A DNA stretch of 26,815 bases from SIG299 sp964541485 (GTDB lineage Bacteria > Bacillota > Clostridia > Lachnospirales > Lachnospiraceae). The notes below the pieces were generated by a model. The model worked only from the letters and a program-made list of their open reading frames with translations, ran no database searches and had not been told where the DNA came from. The translations under genes and the position numbers were made by a program. The stretch covers positions 1-26,815 of the forward strand of contig CAZIQL010000031.1 of the NCBI GenBank assembly GCA_964541485.1, read 5' to 3'. Positions 1-5,772 of this stretch are shown one piece after another (within the stretch, counting starts at the first letter, position 1; every line of letters starts with the position of its first letter).

Positions 1-122
1 TCGGTGACGTTAAGGGCAAGAAGGTTATTGTTTACAAGTACAAGAGAAAGACCGGTTATCACAATAAGAACGGTCACAGACAGTCTTACACAAAGGTTAA
101 GATTGAAAAGATTAACGCTTAA
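1..122 (+). CDS. rplU: 50S ribosomal protein L21, C-terminal part (cut by window edge)
   Basis: The first 122 bases read in one open frame (first full codon at 3) and end at TAA 120-122. The roughly 39 visible residues are very basic and carry GKKVIVYKYKRKTGYHNKNGHRQ in substance, with the K-R-K-x-G-Y-x-x-x-x-G-H-R-Q pattern and the TKVKIEKI tail typical of the C-terminus of L21, a 23S-rRNA-binding large-subunit protein. The next two genes are prp and rpmA, the standard L21-Prp-L27 order, which supports the call strongly. The N-terminal half, promoter and any L21 leader lie outside the window. The next ATG is only 2 bases past the stop, so translation of prp is probably coupled to rplU. Confidence 0.93.
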   Translation, partial: GDVKGKKVIVYKYKRKTGYHNKNGHRQSYTKVKIEKINA

Positions 123-124
123 TT

Positions 125-445
125 ATGATTCTAGCAGTAAGAATTAAGAATGAACATGGTGAGAATGTAGGTTTTCGTATCAGCGGACATGCAGGATTTG
201 CAAGACGCGGACGTGATATTATATGTGCAGGAGTATCTGCCATTGTACTTAACACCATGAATTCAATTGAAAAATTCACTGAGGATAAGTTTTCCTGTAA
301 ACAGGAAGAAAAAAGTGGATTAATTGAATTTATCATTGTTTCCGAAGTCAGTAAAGAATCTGCTTTGTTGATGGATTCTATGTTCCTTGGCTTACAGGGA
401 ATTGAAGAGGACTGCGGAGGACGATTTATTAACGTAAAAGCATAA
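125..445 (+). CDS. prp: Ribosomal-processing cysteine protease Prp
   Basis: A 106-residue protein of the Prp (YsxB) family. It shows the two catalytic signatures of the family: GHAGFA with His22 and IICAGVSA with Cys34. The family protease removes an N-terminal extension of ribosomal protein L27 before or during ribosome assembly and is often essential in Firmicutes that carry the extension. The substrate gene rpmA lies 51 bases downstream and does encode the cleavable extension, so enzyme and substrate are co-transcribed. The ATG at 125 is 2 bases after the rplU stop, with no clear ribosome-binding site of its own, which points to translational coupling. Length is normal for the family. Confidence 0.95.
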   Translation: MILAVRIKNEHGENVGFRISGHAGFARRGRDIICAGVSAIVLNTMNSIEKFTEDKFSCKQEEKSGLIEFIIVSEVSKESALLMDSMFLGLQGIEEDCGGRFINVKA

Positions 446-496
446 ATCAGACTTGCGTCTGGAATATGCCAGGATTTTCATAAGGAGGTATAGGTC

Positions 497-784
497 ATGT
501 TTAAGATGAACCTTCAGTTTTTTGCTCATAAAAAGGGCGTTGGTTCTACTAAGAACGGTAGAGATTCTGAGTCCAAGAGACTTGGTGCGAAGAGAGCCGA
601 TGGTCAGTTTGTTTTAGCTGGTAACATTCTTTACAGACAGCGTGGAACAAAGATTCATCCGGGTGTGAATGTAGGCCGCGGTGGCGATGATACATTATAT
701 GCTTTGGTTGACGGCGTATTAAGATTTGAGAGAAAAGGCAGAGACAAGAAGCAGGCTTCTGTTTATCCTGTTGAAGCTGAATAA
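497..784 (+). CDS. rpmA: 50S ribosomal protein L27 with Prp-cleaved N-terminal extension
   Basis: A 95-residue L27, a large-subunit protein whose N-terminus reaches toward the peptidyl-transferase centre. The core signature GSTKNGRDSESKRLG and the glycine-rich GVNVGRGGDDTLYA segment are present. The protein begins MFKMNLQFFA before HKKG. The LQFFA|H motif is the known Prp cleavage site of Firmicutes L27, so mature protein should start at His11. A strong AAGGAGGT ribosome-binding site at 482-489 sits 7 bases before the ATG at 497 and supports this start over Met4. A terminator-like hairpin follows the stop, so rpmA may end one transcript while some transcription reads on into obg. Confidence 0.97.
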   Translation: MFKMNLQFFAHKKGVGSTKNGRDSESKRLGAKRADGQFVLAGNILYRQRGTKIHPGVNVGRGGDDTLYALVDGVLRFERKGRDKKQASVYPVEAE

Positions 785-795
785 TGTAACCAACG

Positions 796-836
796 AAACC
801 CTGAATTCAAGAGCTATCCTGGATTTGGGGTTTTTT
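796..836 (+). terminator. Intrinsic terminator or attenuator between rpmA and obg
   Basis: AAACCC at 796-801 pairs with GGGTTT at 828-833, and AATTC at 804-808 can pair with GGATT at 821-825 with one G-U pair. A run of six T follows at 831-836. The position, 12 bases past the rpmA stop and 32 bases before obg, suggests partial termination that sets the ratio of ribosomal-protein to GTPase message. The read-through part is inference. Confidence 0.65.
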
Positions 837-867
837 ATTCATGATGATAGAAAGATAGAGGTTTGTT

Positions 868-2160
868 ATGTTTGCTGATAGAGCAGAAATATATATTCGC
901 TCCGGAAAAGGCGGAGACGGACATGTAAGCTTCCGTAGAGAATTATTCGTAGCTGCCGGTGGTCCAAACGGTGGGGACGGCGGACGTGGCGGAGATGTTA
1001 TTTTTGAAGTGGATACCGGTATGAATACACTTGCTGAGTATCGATATGTACGGAAGTATTGTGCAGAAGACGGCGAAAACGGCGGAAAGAATAACTGTAC
1101 CGGCAAAGACGGTAAAGATATTGTTTTAAAGGTGCCGGAGGGAACTGTAATACGTGATGCCGCATCAGGAAAAGTAATTGCGGATATGTCACATGGCAAT
1201 AAAAGAGAGCTTGTTCTAAGAGGTGGTCGTGGCGGAAAGGGAAATCAGCATTATGCAACAGCAACCATGCAGGTTCCGATGTATGCACAGCCGGGGCAGA
1301 GTTATCTTGAGTTAAATGTATTGCTGGAGCTGAAGGTAATTGCAGACGTAGGTCTGGTTGGTTTTCCGAATGTAGGTAAGTCAACTTTCTTAAGCCGTGT
1401 ATCCAACGCAAAGCCAAAGATTGCAAATTATCATTTTACGACTTTGAATCCAAATCTCGGTGTAGTGGATTTAAAGAATGGTGAAGGTGGTTTTGTTATT
1501 GCAGATATTCCGGGACTCATCGAAGGCGCTTCGGAAGGGGTAGGCTTGGGACATGAATTTTTACGACATATCGAAAGAACCAAGGTGCTGATTCATGTTG
1601 TAGATGCAGCCGGAACAGAAGGACGGGATCCGGTAGAGGACATTCGGGCTATTAATAAAGAGTTATTTGCTTATAATGATACTTTGTCGAAGAAACCACA
1701 GGTCATTGCAGCAAATAAGCTGGATGTCTTATATGGTGAAGAAAAAGACATTGCCATGGAATTGTTAAAGACTGAGCTTGAACCGGAAGGAATGAAAATT
1801 TTTCCGATTTCTGCAGCTACCGGTGAAGGAATTGATGAGCTTTTATACTATGTCCATGATTTGCTCAAGGATACAGACGAAGAACCTATCGTATTTGCAA
1901 AGGAATTCTTCCCGGAATCTTTAGAAGTTTCTAGCGAACCATATTTTGTTGAGTATGATGAAGAGGAAGATGTCTATGTTGTAGAAGGACCTCGAATTGA
2001 AAAAATGCTTGGTTATACCAATATTGATTCGGAAAAGGGATTTGAATTCTTCCAGAAGTTCTTAAAGACAAATGGTATATTGGATGAGCTGGAAGCGTTG
2101 GGCATTCAAGATGGTGATACTGTAAGAATGTATGGATTGCAGTTCGATTATTATAAATAA
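868..2160 (+). CDS. obg: Ribosome-assembly GTPase Obg
   Basis: A 430-residue Obg/CgtA GTPase acting in late 50S assembly and in coupling growth to (p)ppGpp. Domains in order: the glycine-rich Obg fold at about 1-158, with GKGGDGHVSFRRE and GGPNGGDGGRGGDV; the GTPase domain at about 159-330, with G1 GFPNVGKST (165-173), G3 DIPGLIEGA (from 213) and G4 NKLD (283-286); and a C-terminal OCT domain at about 345-430, found in many Gram-positive Obg proteins. The ATG at 868 follows a modest AGAGG site. It sits in the usual place after rpmA and before yhbY. Nothing looks damaged. Confidence 0.97.
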   Translation: MFADRAEIYIRSGKGGDGHVSFRRELFVAAGGPNGGDGGRGGDVIFEVDTGMNTLAEYRYVRKYCAEDGENGGKNNCTGKDGKDIVLKVPEGTVIRDAASGKVIADMSHGNKRELVLRGGRGGKGNQHYATATMQVPMYAQPGQSYLELNVLLELKVIADVGLVGFPNVGKSTFLSRVSNAKPKIANYHFTTLNPNLGVVDLKNGEGGFVIADIPGLIEGASEGVGLGHEFLRHIERTKVLIHVVDAAGTEGRDPVEDIRAINKELFAYNDTLSKKPQVIAANKLDVLYGEEKDIAMELLKTELEPEGMKIFPISAATGEGIDELLYYVHDLLKDTDEEPIVFAKEFFPESLEVSSEPYFVEYDEEEDVYVVEGPRIEKMLGYTNIDSEKGFEFFQKFLKTNGILDELEALGIQDGDTVRMYGLQFDYYK

Positions 2161-2172
2161 GGAGGAACGAAA

Positions 2173-2463
2173 ATGACAAGTAAACAGCGTTCATATTTAA
2201 AAGGCCTTGCTATGAATATTGATTCCATTTTTCAGATTGGAAAAGCAAGCCTTACTCCGGAGTTTACCGAAAGTATTATCGAGGCATTAGAAGCACGGGA
2301 ACTAATTAAGATAACCGTATTAAAAAATTGCCAGGATGATCCAAAGGAGTTGGCGGCAGTTTTAGCTGAACGTACACATTCGGAAGTTGTACAGGTAATC
2401 GGAAAAAAAATTGTTCTTTACAAGGAGTCTAAAACAAAAAAGAAAATAGAACTTCCTAAATAG
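2173..2463 (+). CDS. yhbY: YhbY-family RNA-binding protein (CRM domain)
   Basis: A 96-residue single CRM-domain protein that binds pre-50S particles and takes part in ribosome assembly. It begins with the typical TSKQRSYLKGLA helix, carries the conserved IGKASLTPEF segment (a GKxxLT loop), then a middle region with DDPKELAAVLAE and VVQVIGKKIVLYK, and a basic tail. A clear AAGGAGGA site just after the obg stop is 7 bases from the ATG at 2173. Only 12 bases separate obg and yhbY, so they share one transcript. Its B. subtilis counterpart is called yqeI. Confidence 0.93.
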   Translation: MTSKQRSYLKGLAMNIDSIFQIGKASLTPEFTESIIEALEARELIKITVLKNCQDDPKELAAVLAERTHSEVVQVIGKKIVLYKESKTKKKIELPK

Positions 2464-2486
2464 AGATAAGTTAAGGGAGTGCTGAT

Positions 2487-3080
2487 ATGGAAATAACATC
2501 GGAATCTGTATTAGAATTACAAGGGAAATTAAAAGATGCATTGAGTGAAAAAAGATATCTTCATACACTTGGTGTTGCATATTTATCGGCTTCACTTGCC
2601 ATGTGCCATGGAGTATCCCATAGAGATGCATTGGTTGCCGGCTTATTGCATGACTGTGCGAAGCATTATTCTGATGACGATTTGAAGGTCAAGTGCGAAA
2701 ATTTGGGCCTTTCGGTGTCTGAACATGAAATGCGGCTTCCTCAATTGCTTCATGCGGCATATGGGGCGTATCTTGCTGAAAAAGAATACGGAATTGAAAA
2801 TGAGGAAATTCTTCTTGCTATCCGTAATCATACGGTAGGTCGTCCGGAAATGACAAAATTGGAGCAGATTGTTTTTTTGGCAGATTATCTGGAACCGGAA
2901 AGAAAGCAACTAACAGTTCCATCGTTAGATGAACTTCGAAAAACTGCGTTTGAAAATCTGGATGAGGCAACGTACCTGGTACTTCAAAATACCATTCATT
3001 ATCTTGAATCAACAAATCAAGATATGGCACCGGAAACCATGGAGACTTACCGGTATTATGTAAACAGGAGAGTGAAATAA
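2487..3080 (+). CDS. yqeK: YqeK-type HD-domain Ap4A hydrolase
   Basis: A 197-residue HD-superfamily protein. His26, the HD pair His55-Asp56 (GLLHDCAKH), His89, His115 (RNHTVG) and Asp133 (LADYLEP) give the metal-ligand set of the YqeK family. Members split diadenosine tetraphosphate symmetrically to ADP. The ATG at 2487 follows AGGGAG with good spacing. In many Firmicutes nadD lies directly upstream, but here yhbY is only 23 bases away and no nadD-like frame is present. The rsfS ATG starts one base after the yqeK stop, so the two are translationally coupled. Confidence 0.93.
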   Translation: MEITSESVLELQGKLKDALSEKRYLHTLGVAYLSASLAMCHGVSHRDALVAGLLHDCAKHYSDDDLKVKCENLGLSVSEHEMRLPQLLHAAYGAYLAEKEYGIENEEILLAIRNHTVGRPEMTKLEQIVFLADYLEPERKQLTVPSLDELRKTAFENLDEATYLVLQNTIHYLESTNQDMAPETMETYRYYVNRRVK

Positions 3081-3081
3081 C

Positions 3082-3432
3082 ATGGAAAGAGCAAATTTAA
3101 TTGTAAAGACAGCAGTTCGTGCATTAAATGATAAAAAAGGTGAAGATATCAAAGTAATAGACATCAGTAAAATTTCTACGGTTGCTGACTATTTTATCAT
3201 TGCTAACGGCACAAATACACCACAGGTAGAAGCATTGGTTGACAATGTGACAGAAGAATTATTAAAGGAAAAGATTCATGCAGAGCGTGTAGAAGGTGTT
3301 CGTAGTTCCGGATGGGTTTTGATGGATTACAATGATGTTGTGATTCATGTTTTCTCGAAGGAAGACCGTTTGTTTTATGATTTGGAACGAATTTGGAGAG
3401 ATGGAAAAGAAGTAAATATTAAAGAGTTATAA
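3082..3432 (+). CDS. rsfS: Ribosomal silencing factor RsfS
   Basis: A 116-residue RsfS/YbeB/Iojap protein, which binds ribosomal protein L14 and blocks 30S-50S joining in starved cells. Family marks seen are the KGEDIKVIDIS start of the core, the ADYFIIANGTNTPQV strand-helix, and the C-terminal GWVLMDYNDVVIHVF segment followed by FYDLERIWRDGK. It is the last gene of the rplU-rsfS run: its start is one base past the yqeK stop and a strong hairpin follows its own stop. Length is usual. Confidence 0.96.
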   Translation: MERANLIVKTAVRALNDKKGEDIKVIDISKISTVADYFIIANGTNTPQVEALVDNVTEELLKEKIHAERVEGVRSSGWVLMDYNDVVIHVFSKEDRLFYDLERIWRDGKEVNIKEL

Positions 3433-3435
3433 AAT

Positions 3436-3475
3436 AAACTGCCGAAGAATTTTATACCCTTCGGCAGTTTTAATT
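3436..3475. terminator. Bidirectional terminator between rsfS and lexA
   Basis: AAACTGCCGAAG at 3436-3447 pairs perfectly with CTTCGGCAGTTT at 3459-3470 around an 11-base loop. T-rich runs lie on the right (TTTTAATTTT) and, read on the other strand, on the left (TTTATTTTATAA). It can stop rsfS transcripts from the left and lexA transcripts from the right. Confidence 0.9.
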
Positions 3476-3485
3476 TTATGTAGTA

Positions 3486-4103
3486 TTAACGGAACATACG
3501 GAACAAGCCAATGACCTTACCTAAAATATCTACTTCAGGAACAATAATCGGATCCATGTAATCATTTTCCGGCTGCAGACGATAATAATCCTTTTCCTTA
3601 TAGAATGTTTTAACCGTAACAGAATCATCAATCAGGGCAACGACAAAATCACCGTTTTTGGCATGGGATTGTTTTTGCACGAGAATGTGGTCACCGTCAA
3701 ATATACCGGCATTAATCATGCTGTCACCCTTTACTTTTAACATAAAAGTTTCTACATTCGGCATATATTCCATAGGAATAGGGAAGTAGCTTTCAATATT
3801 TTCTACAGCAAGAATCGGCTGACCTGCTGTAACAGTACCGACAATAGGAACATTAACAATCTCACGACGGGTTAAATTAAAATTATCATCCACAATTTCA
3901 ATTGCACGAGGCTTAGCCGGGTCGCGGCGGATATAACCGTTTTTCTCCAGAGTCTCTAAATGGGCATGAACACTGGAAGTAGATTTTAAGTCAACTGCTT
4001 CACAGATTTCACGGACTGCAGGAGGATAGCCTTTGCTGAGGATTTCATTTTTCATAAATTCTAAAATTTCTTTTTGTTTTGAGGAAATTTTTCCGTAAGC
4101 CAT
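3486..4103 (-). CDS. lexA: SOS-response repressor LexA
   Basis: A 205-residue LexA. The N-terminal winged helix (about 1-70) contains the usual KQKEILEFMKNEI helix, the recognition helix region AVREICEAVDLKSTSSVHAHL and the YIRRDPAKPRAIEI wing. The C-terminal S24 peptidase domain has the self-cleavage bond Ala93-Gly94 (VTAGQPI), catalytic Ser128 (KGDSM) and Lys165 (TVKTFYKE). An open frame extends 52 codons further upstream, but it runs through the operator region and lacks a ribosome-binding site there. The ATG at 4103 has GGAGG at 4111-4115, so it is taken as the start. LexA-box palindromes cover its own promoter, so it should be autoregulated and induced by DNA damage. Confidence 0.97.
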   Translation of the reverse strand: MAYGKISSKQKEILEFMKNEILSKGYPPAVREICEAVDLKSTSSVHAHLETLEKNGYIRRDPAKPRAIEIVDDNFNLTRREIVNVPIVGTVTAGQPILAVENIESYFPIPMEYMPNVETFMLKVKGDSMINAGIFDGDHILVQKQSHAKNGDFVVALIDDSVTVKTFYKEKDYYRLQPENDYMDPIIVPEVDILGKVIGLFRMFR

Positions 4104-4136
4104 AAGTAAACCTCCATTCTTATTTTCTATAGTTAT

Positions 4137-4176
4137 ATTAAAACATAAGAACATACATTTGTCAAACAAAAGTTCG
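4137..4176 (-). promoter_or_regulatory. lexA promoter with two overlapping LexA-box-like sites
   Basis: On the minus strand TTGACA (4165-4160) and TTTAAT (4142-4137) are 17 bases apart. A near-palindrome, CAAAC-AAAA-GTTCG at 4163-4176, overlaps the -35 element, and a weaker site, GAAC-ATAC-ATTT at 4149-4160, lies in the spacer. Gram-positive LexA boxes have the form CGAAC-N4-GTTCG, so this looks like an autoregulatory operator. Site assignment is by eye. Confidence 0.75.
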
Positions 4177-4195
4177 ATTTTTCTGTAAAAACCTA

Positions 4196-4252
4196 TTGAC
4201 AAACAAATGTTTGGTGATATAATAAGAACATAGATTCGAGAACAAAAGTTCG
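4196..4252 (+). promoter_or_regulatory. SOS promoter of the yneA-like gene with three LexA-box-like sites
   Basis: A consensus sigma-A promoter: TTGACA at 4196-4201 and TATAAT at 4218-4223, spacer 16. Three palindromes sit on it: CAAAC-AAAT-GTTTG at 4200-4213 in the spacer, AGAAC-ATAG-ATTCG at 4225-4238 over the expected start point, and AGAAC-AAAA-GTTCG at 4239-4252 directly behind it. The last has perfect GAAC/GTTC half-sites and the last two are exactly 14 bases apart. A consensus promoter buried in operators fits tight repression with strong induction. Confidence 0.85.
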
Positions 4253-4283
4253 CATACAAAGGTTAAAACAGGAGGTAGTAGAT

Positions 4284-4619
4284 ATGGAAACTTATAGAGC
4301 ACGTAGCGCACAGCGCAGACAGATTGAGATTATGAAACGATGGATTATTTTATCTGTTATTCTATTCCTTGTGGTTTTATTTGTTATCTTTCTTTTACCT
4401 AAGAGAACTGCTGCTGCAAAAAATGACCCAACAGGAACTTATTGTATCATTTCCGTTGAAATTGAAGGAGGAGACTCTCTTTGGAGTATTGCAACGGAGT
4501 ATTTTACTGATGATTTTGGTTCATTGCAGTCATATATTAATGAAATTAAACGTATGAACGGACTTTCTTCTGAAACTTTATACGCAGGAGCGTATCTTTT
4601 AGTGCCTTGTTACAAATAA
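4284..4619 (+). CDS. YneA-like SOS cell-division inhibitor with LysM domain
   Basis: A 111-residue bitopic membrane protein: a basic N-terminus, one transmembrane helix at about 19-38, a short linker and a C-terminal LysM domain (about 53-110, with GGDSLWSIATEYF and the closing LYAGAYLLVPCY). This matches the layout of B. subtilis YneA, an SOS protein that delays septation and is likewise encoded divergently from lexA. Sequence similarity outside the LysM is low, so the role rests on architecture, position and the LexA boxes in its promoter. AGGAGGT at 4271-4277 supports the ATG at 4284. LysM should bind peptidoglycan outside the membrane. Confidence 0.85.
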   Translation: METYRARSAQRRQIEIMKRWIILSVILFLVVLFVIFLLPKRTAAAKNDPTGTYCIISVEIEGGDSLWSIATEYFTDDFGSLQSYINEIKRMNGLSSETLYAGAYLLVPCYK

Positions 4620-4687
4620 GGATTATTGTGTTTCGGTGCTTTTTATATTATAATATATCCGGATTATATATTTGGAGGTACCCGGGA

Positions 4688-4858
4688 TTGTTAAAAAAGA
4701 TATTACATATTCTGCGCTTTTTATTAATGGTTTTTTTGATTTTTTTGATGGTAGTTCTTTGCTTTGTGTTTAACAAGGCTTTAGATGCAAAGATACAGGC
4801 TTCCCAGGAAGAAGCATTAAATAATATTAAGCCAACAGAAGCTATATTGGAAGAATAG
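4688..4858 (+). CDS. Small single-pass membrane protein downstream of yneA-like gene
   Basis: Not recognised as a named family. The most likely start is TTG at 4688, because GGAGGT at 4675-4680 sits 7 bases before it; an ATG at 4607 in the same frame has no such site and overlaps the yneA-like gene. The product is 56 residues: a short basic N-terminus, a very hydrophobic helix at about 8-29 rich in F, L and V, then a charged tail with KALDAKIQASQEEALNN that could form a short helix. It is 68 bases after the yneA-like stop with no terminator between and a strong terminator after it, so it is probably part of the SOS transcript. Function unknown. Confidence 0.6.
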   Translation: MLKKILHILRFLLMVFLIFLMVVLCFVFNKALDAKIQASQEEALNNIKPTEAILEE

Positions 4859-4876
4859 TTTTGTCTTTAAAAGATA

Positions 4877-4927
4877 AGGTAGCCCGTCATTTTATTTTTG
4901 ATGTAATAAATTAGGGCTACCTATTTT
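4877..4927. terminator. Bidirectional terminator closing the SOS unit and ttcA
   Basis: AGGTAGCCC at 4877-4885 pairs perfectly with GGGCTACCT at 4914-4922, followed by ATTTTTATTT on the plus strand. The loop is long (28 bases) and AT-rich. It stands between two converging genes and can serve both. Confidence 0.8.
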
Positions 4928-5667
4928 TATTTATCTGTGAATGTATCATTTGTTTTATTCCATGACGGAAGAGGACCATCGGTGATGGCATGAAATAAGC
5001 GTTCCGCCACACCCGGACTGTCAGCATTAAGCTGTCTGATTAAATCTTTTGCGTACTCACGCTTTGTATAGCCGTCTGCAGGACAAGGATTCTTTTGAAT
5101 TGGTAAATTGTAAAGATTCTTAAACCCAATGATATCGGCTTCGTTTACATAAAGGAGCGGACGAATGAGAGTAATATCCATCCGATCCAAATAAGTAACC
5201 GGAGAGAATGTATGAAAACGTCCTTCATAAATAAGCGACATTAGCATAGTCTCAATAACATCATCTTTATGATGAGCATAGGCGGATTTGTTGCAACCCA
5301 AACGTTTTGCTTCTTCATTAAATGCGCCTTTTCGCATCTTGGCACACAAGGAGCACGGATTCGTTTCTTCTCGTGTATTAAAAATTACTTCGCTGATATC
5401 TGTTTTTACAACCGTATATGGAACATCAAGTTCTTTACATAATTCTTGAACGCCGGTTAAATGAAAGCCTTCAAAGCCTAAATCAACAGTAATTGCCTCT
5501 AATGTAAATTTCTTTGGATAAAATTTTCTTAGACCGGCCAAAGAATAGAGCAGTGCGAGACTGTCTTTTCCGCCGGATATACCAATGGCAATTTTGTCGC
5601 CATCTTCAATCATGTGATAATCATCAAGAGCCTTTCGAGTCAGACTCATCAAACGTTGTAATTTCAT
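4927..5667 (-). CDS. TtcA-family tRNA 2-thiolation enzyme
   Basis: A 246-residue PP-loop ATPase of the TtcA/TtuA group, which activates a tRNA base with ATP and replaces oxygen by sulfur using an iron-sulfur cluster. Seen here: the PP-loop SGGKDS (31-36), the Cys105-x-x-Cys108 pair (NPCSLCAKMRKG) and a further cysteine, Cys195 (NPCPADG), which together make the usual three cluster ligands; AHHKDDVIETMLM is the conserved second motif. True TtcA makes 2-thiocytidine at position 32, but related proteins have other substrates, so no symbol is given. GGAGG precedes the ATG at 5667. The gene stands alone between a shared terminator and its own promoter. Confidence 0.87.
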   Translation of the reverse strand: MKLQRLMSLTRKALDDYHMIEDGDKIAIGISGGKDSLALLYSLAGLRKFYPKKFTLEAITVDLGFEGFHLTGVQELCKELDVPYTVVKTDISEVIFNTREETNPCSLCAKMRKGAFNEEAKRLGCNKSAYAHHKDDVIETMLMSLIYEGRFHTFSPVTYLDRMDITLIRPLLYVNEADIIGFKNLYNLPIQKNPCPADGYTKREYAKDLIRQLNADSPGVAERLFHAITDGPLPSWNKTNDTFTDK

Positions 5668-5706
5668 ATTTCCTCCATATACATTTATTTCTGTTCTTTT
5701 GACACA

Positions 5707-5715
5707 ATTATACCA
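5707..5715 (-). promoter_or_regulatory. Extended -10 promoter of the ttcA-like gene
   Basis: On the minus strand TGGTATAAT covers 5715-5707, a consensus -10 hexamer with the extended TGn element. Only a weak -35 (TTAAAA) is found 17 bases upstream, which is common for extended -10 promoters. The expected start point lies about 35 bases before the gene. Confidence 0.65.
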
Positions 5716-5772
5716 TGATTCTTTTGTATTTTTAAGATATAAATTTATGTTTTTAGGTTATTGGAGAAAAGA

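Noticed and set aside
4104..4259. 52-codon N-terminal extension of lexA in the same frame
   Set aside because: It lies over both promoters and the LexA boxes, has no ribosome-binding site, and the downstream ATG at 4103 with GGAGG gives the normal LexA length of 205 residues.
4607..4687. Longer ATG start for the small membrane protein
   Set aside because: The ATG at 4607 overlaps the yneA-like gene, has no ribosome-binding site and adds residues unlike a membrane-protein start; TTG 4688 has GGAGGT at 4675-4680.
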